64,000 nucleotides of DNA from Caldilineaceae bacterium (GTDB taxonomy: Bacteria; Chloroflexota; Anaerolineae; Caldilineales; Caldilineaceae): positions 1 to 64,000 of the forward strand of contig JAHBVH010000005.1 in the NCBI GenBank assembly GCA_019637645.1, written 5' to 3'. Positions 53,130 through 61,340 of this stretch are shown piece after piece. The notes beneath the pieces are model-generated. The model had not been told where the DNA came from, made no database searches, and worked only from the letters and a program-made list of their open reading frames with translations. A program made the translations under genes and the position numbers. Positions within the stretch are counted from its first letter, which is position 1; each line of letters opens with the position of its first letter.

Positions 53130-53168
53130 CTTGCGCTTCATCATCTATCAACGGGAGTCGTACAATCC

Positions 53169-53423
53169 ATGAACATCTCTATCCCTTGTCCCCACTGTGG
53201 CCCTCGTCCGCTTCAGGAATTTATCTATGGCGAGATCCCCGCAGTGCCGGAGACGATCACCGACCCCGATGCGCGGGACCTGGACCGCGCCTTTATGCGC
53301 AGCAACCCCGAAGGCCCTACCACCGAGCGCTGGTTTCATGCCTATGGCTGCCGCCGCTGGCTGACCCTCCGCCGCGATACGCGCACGGATGAGATCCTGA
53401 CCCCTGTTACTCACCAAGCCTAA
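53169..53423 (+). CDS. soxD: Sarcosine oxidase delta subunit
   Basis: 84 aa with the SoxD features: CPHCGPRPLQEFIYGE at the N-terminus (zinc-ligand Cys pair) and RWFHAYGCRRWLTLRRDTRT, which supplies the further His and Cys ligands. SoxD binds one zinc and joins the tetramer. In most operons the order is B-D-A-G; here D comes last, behind a palindromic element. The start is ATG 53169. The 3' end overlaps the convergent SH3b gene by 17 bases. Confidence 0.85.
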   Translation: MNISIPCPHCGPRPLQEFIYGEIPAVPETITDPDARDLDRAFMRSNPEGPTTERWFHAYGCRRWLTLRRDTRTDEILTPVTHQA

Positions 53424-54168
53424 GGGGCAACTGGTAGCGTTCGCCCGCCTTGATTGTGAGCGTTCCCTGGATCGCGCCAAGGGAACCAGGTGCTTGGAGC
53501 GTGTACTGATAGTCACCAGCGGGTGCACAATATTCGCGCTCGGCATTGGCGGCCAGGCTGAATGAAGCGCGCCAGCCGTCGGCACGGCTCAGGGTAATGG
53601 TGAGATCAAACCCTAGCTGATTGCTCAATACATAGCAGCCATCGGCGGCTGCTACGACAGGGGTGGCTGGTGCTGCTGTTGGCGTGGGGGGTGGTGGCGC
53701 GTTGGGCGCGGTTTGGGCCAGGGCCGAGCAAGGAACCGTCATGGTGACATATTGGGCACTGCCCGAGATCCAGCCCAGCTCCTGCCCCGCCGCTTGCACT
53801 TGAATCCAGCTACAGTTGGCCGCGCTGCCGAGAATTGTCAGGATCTGCCCCGCATTGACACTTGCCACCACCGGATAGGTAGTGCCTGGGCCACTCCGTA
53901 CATTGAGGCCACGCACGTTGATCGTCACCGTTGCCGACGTGGCTGCTGTCGTTGCACTTTGCGCACTTGATACTGCTTGGGTGACCGGTGTGCGCGTCAG
54001 GAGCACGAGGATGGCCTCGCGCGTTTGGACCAAGGCCGTGACTGTCGCCGCGGCGTCAAACGCCTGCTGCCCCCATGCGCTGTTGGCCGCCGGTGGTAGA
54101 TAGAGTACATAGAAACCAAGCACGCCGCTGATGAGCCATAGGCTGCAGCCTAGCCATCGCTTTTTCAT
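53407..54168 (-). CDS. Exported SH3b domain protein
   Basis: 253 aa. N-terminal hydrophobic signal or anchor (WLGCSLWLISGVLGFYVLYL), a linker, then a bacterial SH3 domain (about 78-150: INVRGLNVRSGPGTTYPVVA ... ILGSAANCSWIQV, LGWISGSAQYV). A proline-rich TPTAAP linker and a beta-rich C-terminal domain follow (TITLSRADGWRASFSLAANA). It may bind cell-wall peptides or a surface polymer. It is the last gene of the minus-strand signalling block, 38 bp after the second kinase, and probably transcribed with it. Confidence 0.75.
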   Translation of the reverse strand: MKKRWLGCSLWLISGVLGFYVLYLPPAANSAWGQQAFDAAATVTALVQTREAILVLLTRTPVTQAVSSAQSATTAATSATVTINVRGLNVRSGPGTTYPVVASVNAGQILTILGSAANCSWIQVQAAGQELGWISGSAQYVTMTVPCSALAQTAPNAPPPPTPTAAPATPVVAAADGCYVLSNQLGFDLTITLSRADGWRASFSLAANAEREYCAPAGDYQYTLQAPGSLGAIQGTLTIKAGERYQLPLRLGE

Positions 54169-54206
54169 GGTTTACTCCCCATTGCTCACCAACCTATACG
54201 TAACGC

Positions 54207-57200
54207 CTAGGGTCCCCAACTGAGCCGTTCTTGGTACCATTCATAATTTCCACTGCCGTAGCTGCCGTTGAGGTCAAAGAGCTTCTGTTGGTTGCTGCCG
54301 TCCAGGTTCATGACATAGACGGCCCAAGTGCCCTCGCGATCACTGACAAAGGCGATATGTTGGAAATCTGGCGAGGCCGTTGCCAAGCCATCGCGGCCCG
54401 GGTGGTTGGTCAGTTGGGTCAGCGCGCTACCATCGCCATTGACCACATAGACATCCCAATTGCCATTGCGGTTAGCCGTAAAGAGGATCTGGTTGACAAG
54501 GCTATCGCTGGGAATATCTGCGGTTTGATCGGTGGCTCGGCTGGGCTGGCCGCCATTGGTATCGGTGGTGTAGATGCCACAGGCACTGCCGCCTGCCCAG
54601 AAGTTACAGCCCTGGTAGGCAATGCGCCAATTATCGAGATAGACGGGGTAGTTGCCAAAGAGTTCGCGCCCGCTATAGACCAGGGGCGGTGCGTCGAAGC
54701 GCCCACTGGCATCCTGTTGCCAATAGATGCGTGGTTTGCCATCGCCCTGGTGTGTGGACGCATAGACAATACTTTGGCTCGACTTGGACCACTGTGGATA
54801 ACTGTCTTCGGGGTGCATCGTCACCCCCTCTTCCCCGTTTTGGGTAATGCGGACAATGTCATTGACATCGCCACCATCGCCATTGACGATGAGTGTTCCC
54901 CCGCGGCTGAAATCAGGCTGCCGCCGGTTGGCTAGCCGCCATCGGTTGCCGTTGGCGAGGTTATAGACAAAAACATCCATGCTCTGGCCGTTGAAGACCG
55001 AGTAGGCAATCCGCCCAGCCAAGGCACTGGTGTTGATGACGGGTGCGCTGGCCGCTGTGTTGCTCTCTGTGTCCGATGGGGGTGCTTCGGCTGGCGGGCT
55101 CGCTTCATTCGTAGTGCCGCTACCCGTTGCGGTTGCCACGGTAGCCGGTGCGGCAGGTACTGCGGTTTGCGGGATCGTTACGGTTGCCTCTTCGCTGGCG
55201 CGCAGTGCATCGAGATAAATAACGCCGCTACTCGCTACGCCATCCGGGACGCCATCCAACACCAGCGCTTTGATGGCGAGTGGGGGTGTTAGTTGCGTGG
55301 TTTCACCGCCACTGATCGCACCGACCGGCCAAGGCTGGCTCAACGCCAACGGGGCTGTCAAGGTGGCCCAGCCGCTGTGTCGGATCTGGCCAAAGGTGAA
55401 TTGCCAAGTATGATTAGCGGCATCGGCTACCCAGAGATTGAGGTAGTGGCCGCGGCCATCGCCATAGACATTGAGTTGGAGTGCCGCCGGGTTCCCGGCT
55501 ATGCGGAGGGCTGGCGCGGCCTGGAAGACGACATAGTTCCGGTTGCCCGCGGCCACGGGGAAATCGTATTGGAACGCGGCGGCAAAGGCTCCTTCACTGA
55601 CTTCTACTTTGGATTGGGTCAAGGTCCCGTAGGGTTCGTCGCCCCGTTGCCAGCTGCCAAAGGGCTCAAAGCCGGTAATCAAACCGGCTTGGACGGGCTG
55701 CGGAGACGTGGTGGGCGCTGCTGGCGCGCTGACAGGCGTCGCGGTCGCCGTTGGTAGGGTGACCAGCGGCGTGATGGTTGGTGTTGCTTCCGCGGGGGCA
55801 AGGAAGGGTGCGAGCGCGGTTAGCTGCCGATCAATGGCGGTGAGTGTGAGCAACAGATCCGGTGTTGGTGTAGCTGAATGGGCGGGTGCCGGCGTAGAGG
55901 TTGGTTGGGCCGTTGGTGTATCGGTTGCGCGCGCCGTTGCCGTCGCGCTTGGCAAGGGTGTTGCTGTCGCGCTTGGTTTGCGCGTGGCCGTGGGCAGGGC
56001 CGTTAAGGTCTGGGCCACGGAAGTCGCAACTAAAAGCGCTTGGGCGGTCGCGGTGGCGTTGCTATTGGTGGTGGCGGTGGGTGGTAAGGTTGGCCTGGGC
56101 GTAGAGGTTGGCGGCTTGGTGGCGGTGACGCTGGGGGCTGCGGCCTGGATCGCTGCTGATGCCGTGGCCGTTGGCACAGATGCTACCGTCGCGGTTGGGA
56201 TCAGCATGAGCGTGGCGGTGGCCGTCGCTGCTGGTGTAGCGGTTGCCTGTGGTGTATGGGTGGCCGTCGGCGCGGTGGTGGGCGTTGTGCTGGGGCTGGC
56301 CGTTGGTGTCGGGTCCGGCAATATAACTAGGCTGCGCAGGATTGATTCGTATAGCTGATCCATGGCTATTGCTTGGGTGGGCTCACTGCTCAAGCCAATG
56401 ACAAAGGCTTGGTCGTCGGTCAAGAGGCCAAGTAAGCGTATCGCAGCTTGGGCACCGCCAATCAGGGTTGCGCTGTAGTTTTGGCGATAGCCGGTATAGC
56501 CCCCAACTGAATGCTCTTCTTCGCGCAGCAGTGCTGTGGTGCGAAAGAGCGTGTCCTGACTGGCGAGGTAGTCAACCAAGAAGGCTTGCGCGGTCGTGCT
56601 GGTCGTCCTACGCGGCTGGCGATCAAGAAAAAGCCAGGCGAGCTGATCGGGCGCTTCAAAATAGAGTATCCCGTTGCGCTCGGTGCGCACCCATCCTTCG
56701 GGGAGATTGAGCTGCACGCCCAACGCCGGTTCGGTGATCGAGACGAGGATCATGGGCGTGGGTGCTACGGTGGGCGGCACGCTTGTCGCGCTGGCTTCCG
56801 GCGTTGGCGTGGCGGTTGCGGTTTCTGTGAGAGTTGGGGCCGCGCTGATTGTTTCGTTAGGCGTAGGTGGTATGGCCTCTGCGACGGGTGTTTCTGGTTG
56901 GAAGAACTGGTTCAAGACGCGCATAAAGGTGACGTCGCCACCTGGGCGTAAGAGGAGAAAAGCCGCCACCGTCACGGCAAGGATGCCAAAGAGCAAGAGG
57001 AGAAATCCCGTCCGGCCACGCGTTCCGCCTTGTGTCATCGGTGGGGCTGATAAGGTGAACGCACCTGTAGCCGAGGTGGTGCCACGCCCTGCTGTCAATG
57101 GGCTGGCGGGAGCGGGCTTGGTGAGGGCCGTCCACTCTTGGCGGCTGGGGGTCCAGGTGAGGCCGCGCTCGATTGCGTCAACAAAGTCACCCGCGGTGGC

Positions 57201-57983
57201 GTAGCGCTGTTGGGGGCTCTTCGCCAGCACACGTTGCAGGGCATAGATAACGCCCGGTGGCAGCGCAGCATTGACCTGTTCCGGCGGCATGGGGGCTTCG
57301 TCGATGATCTTGCGCAGGAGGACCAATTGGCTGTCGGCATCAAAGGGGAGGGCATGAGTCAACATGGCATAGGCCACCACGCCCAAGCTATAGATGTCGG
57401 AGCGCTGATCCAGATCATAGTCGCCGCGTGCTTGTTCGGGGGACATGTACGCTGGTGTGCCAACCGAGTAGCCGGCTAAGGTGACCACTGTTTGGTCGGT
57501 GGCCATGTGGCGGGCGACGCCAAAGTCCGAAAGCAGGATCTGACCACCGCTGCCGATGAGGACATTGCTTGGCTTAATATCGCGATGGAGGATACCGCGG
57601 TGGTGCGCATAGTCAAGCGCAGCCGCCACGCGGCGTAGAATCGGTACCGCGTCTTGCCCACTCATGGGGTGGGTCCGCTCTTTGAGCAAAGAAGCCACCG
57701 TGCCGCGGCTGGCGTACTCCATGCTAATGTAGTAGTAGCCGTCGCTACTCCCGGCTTCATGCACGCGCACAATGTTCGGGTGGATCAGCCGCCTGGCATT
57801 CTCTCCCTCTTGTTGGAAGCGCCGCAGCGTAATGGGGTCGTGGACCAGGTGCTCCAGCAGTATCTTAAGCGCTACCTCCTGCTGGTTGCGCGTGTCGATG
57901 GCATGGTAGATGATCGACATGCCACCCCGCCCGATTTCACGGTCGATCTGATAGGGTCCCAGTTGTTTGCCGGTTAGATCCAT
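54207..57983 (-). CDS. Membrane Ser/Thr kinase with PsbP-like, galactose-binding-like and beta-propeller domains
   Basis: 1258 aa from the ATG at 57983. The kinase is at about 10-275: glycine loop GRGGMS (18-23), Lys40, HRDIKPSN (133-140), DFG (153-155) and SPEQ (181-184). A membrane helix at ~326-346 (FLLLLFGILAVTVAAFLLL) puts the remainder outside. That part has a PsbP-like region (GVQLNLPEGWVRTERNGILY), a long Thr/Pro/Ala linker, a jelly-roll-like domain (YLNLWVADAANHTWQFTFGQ) and a TolB-type propeller (QILFTANRNGNWDVYVVNGD; IAFVSDREGTWAVYVMNLDG). It may sense an outside polymer. No close Shine-Dalgarno is seen. Confidence 0.85.
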   Translation of the reverse strand: MDLTGKQLGPYQIDREIGRGGMSIIYHAIDTRNQQEVALKILLEHLVHDPITLRRFQQEGENARRLIHPNIVRVHEAGSSDGYYYISMEYASRGTVASLLKERTHPMSGQDAVPILRRVAAALDYAHHRGILHRDIKPSNVLIGSGGQILLSDFGVARHMATDQTVVTLAGYSVGTPAYMSPEQARGDYDLDQRSDIYSLGVVAYAMLTHALPFDADSQLVLLRKIIDEAPMPPEQVNAALPPGVIYALQRVLAKSPQQRYATAGDFVDAIERGLTWTPSRQEWTALTKPAPASPLTAGRGTTSATGAFTLSAPPMTQGGTRGRTGFLLLLFGILAVTVAAFLLLRPGGDVTFMRVLNQFFQPETPVAEAIPPTPNETISAAPTLTETATATPTPEASATSVPPTVAPTPMILVSITEPALGVQLNLPEGWVRTERNGILYFEAPDQLAWLFLDRQPRRTTSTTAQAFLVDYLASQDTLFRTTALLREEEHSVGGYTGYRQNYSATLIGGAQAAIRLLGLLTDDQAFVIGLSSEPTQAIAMDQLYESILRSLVILPDPTPTASPSTTPTTAPTATHTPQATATPAATATATLMLIPTATVASVPTATASAAIQAAAPSVTATKPPTSTPRPTLPPTATTNSNATATAQALLVATSVAQTLTALPTATRKPSATATPLPSATATARATDTPTAQPTSTPAPAHSATPTPDLLLTLTAIDRQLTALAPFLAPAEATPTITPLVTLPTATATPVSAPAAPTTSPQPVQAGLITGFEPFGSWQRGDEPYGTLTQSKVEVSEGAFAAAFQYDFPVAAGNRNYVVFQAAPALRIAGNPAALQLNVYGDGRGHYLNLWVADAANHTWQFTFGQIRHSGWATLTAPLALSQPWPVGAISGGETTQLTPPLAIKALVLDGVPDGVASSGVIYLDALRASEEATVTIPQTAVPAAPATVATATGSGTTNEASPPAEAPPSDTESNTAASAPVINTSALAGRIAYSVFNGQSMDVFVYNLANGNRWRLANRRQPDFSRGGTLIVNGDGGDVNDIVRITQNGEEGVTMHPEDSYPQWSKSSQSIVYASTHQGDGKPRIYWQQDASGRFDAPPLVYSGRELFGNYPVYLDNWRIAYQGCNFWAGGSACGIYTTDTNGGQPSRATDQTADIPSDSLVNQILFTANRNGNWDVYVVNGDGSALTQLTNHPGRDGLATASPDFQHIAFVSDREGTWAVYVMNLDGSNQQKLFDLNGSYGSGNYEWYQERLSWGP

Positions 57984-58105
57984 GGTTATTGCTGGACTCG
58001 ATTCATAAAACTTCTTAGTGAAGAATGATTGGTGTGGGTGATAGTGGCTAGGCCGAAGCTCTGGTGCCACTGTACACCTGCACTCAATCGTAAGGGAATC
58101 ATTGA

Positions 58106-59353
58106 CTATCGTTTAACGGTGGGTAAATATAGATAGTGTGGTGGGTTACGTGTACTATTGCTCCGTTTTTGGTAGCGTTGACCGTTATAAGTCCAACTGA
58201 TGTCCATCCCATCATTGTAAATCGCTTCTTCTTCGGTAGGCACCTGTTCGCGCCTAGTGAGTACCGTGTCGGTAGTCGTTGCTGTGCGTACTATTTGATA
58301 CTGAACGTAGCCACTGCTATCTTCCCCTAGCGGCCTTTGCAATGTCCATGTGATGATACTATTTGGCGTATGTCCTGAATAGGTATAGGTCAAATCAGCG
58401 CTGGCGCTAATTGTATCAGTAACGAGTTGTGTATGTGCTGGAATAGTGTCTGTAATGATTACATCGGTGAATCGATAGCTACCAGAACTGTTTGTGGTAT
58501 AAGTAAGCGTGAACATAAGATGGTCATCAACATCTATTTCACCGGCTTTGCTTGTTTTGAGCTCGAAATCCTCCATGCCAGGTAGGGCAGTTGGCACTGG
58601 AGTAAGTGTGGGCGTAGGGGTTGGTGTGGCTGTGGATGTTGGAGTCGGTGTAGGAGTTGGTGTTTCGAATTGAATTGTGAGCATTGGGTACTTATCGGTC
58701 CCACATTCTTGTGGATTGCAATCTTTGGTCCAAAAACTACGTTCATGTTGACCAACGCTTTCATCGCCTTGGAGCATGATCCCTAAATAGGTAGTTTTCG
58801 GATTGCTGTTCAGCCAGTCTTGAACGAGATTGGTGATTTGCCATTCATAGCGGTTAAGAGTCGTAGAAACGGACGTCGATGCAGCATTAGCATCTGTTGT
58901 TTGAAATTGTGAGTGGCGTTGCCAGGTCATATCTTCGCTGCGGTTGTTCAGCCAATTGTTGGTATCAAGATCATTAATAATTCTTGAAGCTTTTATACTC
59001 ATCGCTGGCGTAGTAGAAGTTGCGCGTGCAAGATAAAGCGAAAGGGTAACAGACTTGACGATACTCCCTTGAGGAATGGAAGAAAGATCCAATTTTAACA
59101 AGGTGCGTTGTGCTTGATACCCGCCTGACCGATCATAGCCAACCCACATATATTTTAGCTGAGGTTCGTTCAAATTGGGACGTCCGGCGGCAACATAAGT
59201 ATCTGCTACAATGGTTGCTGAAGTAACTTTATCTACCACGTTTTGCCCCTGTACATCGGGGGCAATATAAAAGAAAATAGACGCTAACAATAAGCTTGCT
59301 AGCAATGCTTGCGTGAGTTTGGCCTGACAGGCTAAAAGTCTCATGAGTTTCAT
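58106..59353 (-). CDS. Exported DNRLRE/CBM96-like surface protein
   Basis: 415 aa. Signal peptide (LTQALLASLLLASIFFYIAP), then a DNRLRE/CBM96-like domain (about 40-230: ATIVADTYVAAGRPNLNEPQ ... TLLKLDLSSIPQGSIVKSVT ... WQITNLVQDWLNS), a TPTPTPT linker, and a DUF11-like domain (FTDVIITDTIPAHTQLVTDT). It ends in HYLYLPTVKR, which resembles short C-terminal motifs seen on other exported proteins of this phylum. GAGGAG precedes the ATG. Base composition is clearly AT-richer than its neighbours and the codon use differs, suggesting acquisition by transfer. Confidence 0.75.
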   Translation of the reverse strand: MKLMRLLACQAKLTQALLASLLLASIFFYIAPDVQGQNVVDKVTSATIVADTYVAAGRPNLNEPQLKYMWVGYDRSGGYQAQRTLLKLDLSSIPQGSIVKSVTLSLYLARATSTTPAMSIKASRIINDLDTNNWLNNRSEDMTWQRHSQFQTTDANAASTSVSTTLNRYEWQITNLVQDWLNSNPKTTYLGIMLQGDESVGQHERSFWTKDCNPQECGTDKYPMLTIQFETPTPTPTPTSTATPTPTPTLTPVPTALPGMEDFELKTSKAGEIDVDDHLMFTLTYTTNSSGSYRFTDVIITDTIPAHTQLVTDTISASADLTYTYSGHTPNSIITWTLQRPLGEDSSGYVQYQIVRTATTTDTVLTRREQVPTEEEAIYNDGMDISWTYNGQRYQKRSNSTRNPPHYLYLPTVKR

Positions 59354-59424
59354 AAAATTCTCCTCGTTAGGTTGAGAAGTCTGTTCGCTAAATCATCAGT
59401 TAGAATAAAGAAAGAGTTTATTGG

Positions 59425-61305
59425 CTACTTACAAGTCTGTTTATCAGGATTACATGATGGTCCGGAGGTTGACAACTTCACATGGAGTTGCCGCTGAGGA
59501 CCGAGATAGGTGACTCTTTGATAGGGTTCAGTCTTCACGAGAAGAACACCCCAGTAATATTCGCCTTCCCCAGCGGCCCGAAAAACTTCGGTCGTGACCG
59601 AAACGCTGGTGCCGGTGGTCGCGCCGCCGTAGCCACGGCCATCCCCTATTGGGTTTTGGCCAGCCCGCCAAAAAATGGGTTCGAACTGATAGCCGTCTGG
59701 CAGGGGGCCATTGGCTTCCCAACTAAAGGTGAGCTTGCTGTCGAGGGTGTCTCCTTCATTGGGGGTAAGCAGTTTTACCGTGGTAGGGAGGCCCGCGGTT
59801 GGATTGTTGATATTGCTGGCTGGCAATGGTGTATTCACCGCGGCTGGTGTGTTGACGGCTGCTGTTGCTGTCCGCGTCTGGTTCAGGGCCGGATTGGCGG
59901 TTGGGCTGGGCGTTACGGTTGGCGTCACCGTTGGTGTTTCGGTGGGGGTGGATGTTGGTGGTTCGGCGACGGGAGTTGAGGTGGGGGGGCGCAGACGGGT
60001 GGCGGTGGCGGCTTGCGTGATGCTGGCAACTGGTTGAGTTGCGTTCTCGATAGCTGGATCCTCGGTCAAGATATTGGTTACGCTTATGGCTGCGTTGGCG
60101 GCCAAGCTATCCGCCGTGGCTAGAGGATCGGCAGGACTTTTCGCCCCATTGCTGGTCGATACTGCTGCGCTCGTCGCCGTGGCTGAAGGTGCTACGGAAG
60201 CGGTTGCCGCTGGTTCGGTGGTGGGCGTGGCTGGGATGGGCGTTGCGGTGGGTGCGCTGGTGGCGGTGCTTTCAGCCGTGGCGGCTGCTGCCACCGCCAA
60301 GGCCGTGGGGGCTTCCGTCGCCACTGTGGTGGCTAGGCTTGGATTGGCGTTCTGATTGCCCAAGAAAAACCAGGCGGCGAGCGCGATGATAACAAGTAGC
60401 GCGCCCAAGGCTGTGGCCAAGAGGGGAGAACGCCTCTCCCCAGGCGCGACGGGCAGACGCGGCGTACCCCGCTGTAAGATCAAGACGGTGATATTGTCTG
60501 GCCCGCCAGCGCTGTTGGCAAGATCCACTAACTTGCGCGCCGCGTCTTGGGGCTGATGCCGCGCGACTGTCTGCTCAATCTGTTTGTCACTGACCACGTC
60601 GGTGAGGCCGTCGCTACAGAGCAGCAAGGTGTCATGCGGTTGCAGTTGGAGATGATCATTTTTGGGCCAACTTTGGCTTTGTTCGGGATCGAGCGGGCCG
60701 CGGTTGATATCTACGAGAGAGGAATCGATGTCAACCGTGGGGGCAATGCCCAAGTAGCGCTTGATCACATGGCGGTTCGGATGTTCACGGGCTTGGGCGG
60801 CTGTGAGGCGACCAGCTTCGATGGCCTCTTGGGCCCAGGTATGATCCAGGGTTAGTTGGTGGGCCTGACCATGGCGGATGATGTATGCGCGGCTGTCGCC
60901 AGCATGGGCCAGGTAGAGTCGATCTTGGACTAGGGCTGCCGCTACGACGGTGGTGCCCATGCCTTGTAGCTCCGGCTGCGCTTGGCTTTTCTGATAGATG
61001 GCCTGATTGGCGCTGTCGATTGCCGCGCTTAACCGCTGCTGTAACCGCTGCTGGCTATTGGCTGTAAACGTCTCGTAAAAAGTCTGTGCTGCCAGATGGC
61101 TAGCCATTTCCCCGGCGACATTGCCGCCAATGCCGTCGGCCACCATGAGCACTTGGACGGTCGTTTCACCAGCCAGTCCCTCTTCATGGCTTGTATGTGC
61201 TTCAAAGGCGACGAAATCATCTTCATTATTTTTGCCACTACGGCCAGCGTCAGTCAAGGCGGCTATACCAATCGTCGGGTCGCTGATTGTACCTAGAGAT
61301 CGCAT
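59425..61305 (-). CDS. Membrane PP2C-type Ser/Thr phosphatase with extracellular domain
   Basis: 626 aa. PPM/PP2C domain at 1-270: DAGRSGKNNEDDF (19-31) and VADGIGGNVAGEMAS (55-69) bring the metal-binding Asp residues, later DTLLLCSDGLTDVV and SAGGPDNITVLIL. A membrane helix follows at ~295-316 (ATALGALLVIIALAAWFFLG), then a Thr/Pro-rich linker and a C-terminal domain (about 525-620) with YQFEPIFWRAGQNP and YYWGVLLVKTEPYQRVTYLG. The same domain closes the kinase encoded 35 bp upstream, so phosphatase and kinase are likely opposing partners sensing one signal. Confidence 0.9.
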   Translation of the reverse strand: MRSLGTISDPTIGIAALTDAGRSGKNNEDDFVAFEAHTSHEEGLAGETTVQVLMVADGIGGNVAGEMASHLAAQTFYETFTANSQQRLQQRLSAAIDSANQAIYQKSQAQPELQGMGTTVVAAALVQDRLYLAHAGDSRAYIIRHGQAHQLTLDHTWAQEAIEAGRLTAAQAREHPNRHVIKRYLGIAPTVDIDSSLVDINRGPLDPEQSQSWPKNDHLQLQPHDTLLLCSDGLTDVVSDKQIEQTVARHQPQDAARKLVDLANSAGGPDNITVLILQRGTPRLPVAPGERRSPLLATALGALLVIIALAAWFFLGNQNANPSLATTVATEAPTALAVAAAATAESTATSAPTATPIPATPTTEPAATASVAPSATATSAAVSTSNGAKSPADPLATADSLAANAAISVTNILTEDPAIENATQPVASITQAATATRLRPPTSTPVAEPPTSTPTETPTVTPTVTPSPTANPALNQTRTATAAVNTPAAVNTPLPASNINNPTAGLPTTVKLLTPNEGDTLDSKLTFSWEANGPLPDGYQFEPIFWRAGQNPIGDGRGYGGATTGTSVSVTTEVFRAAGEGEYYWGVLLVKTEPYQRVTYLGPQRQLHVKLSTSGPSCNPDKQTCK

Positions 61306-61340
61306 TGTTTTCTGTCCCTCAACGGTTTCCTATTGCTTAC

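Noticed and set aside
55708..56358. Valine/glycine-rich open frame opposite the kinase linker
   Set aside because: It is the complement of the Thr/Pro/Ala-rich linker of the kinase on the minus strand; repetitive composition explains the absence of stops.
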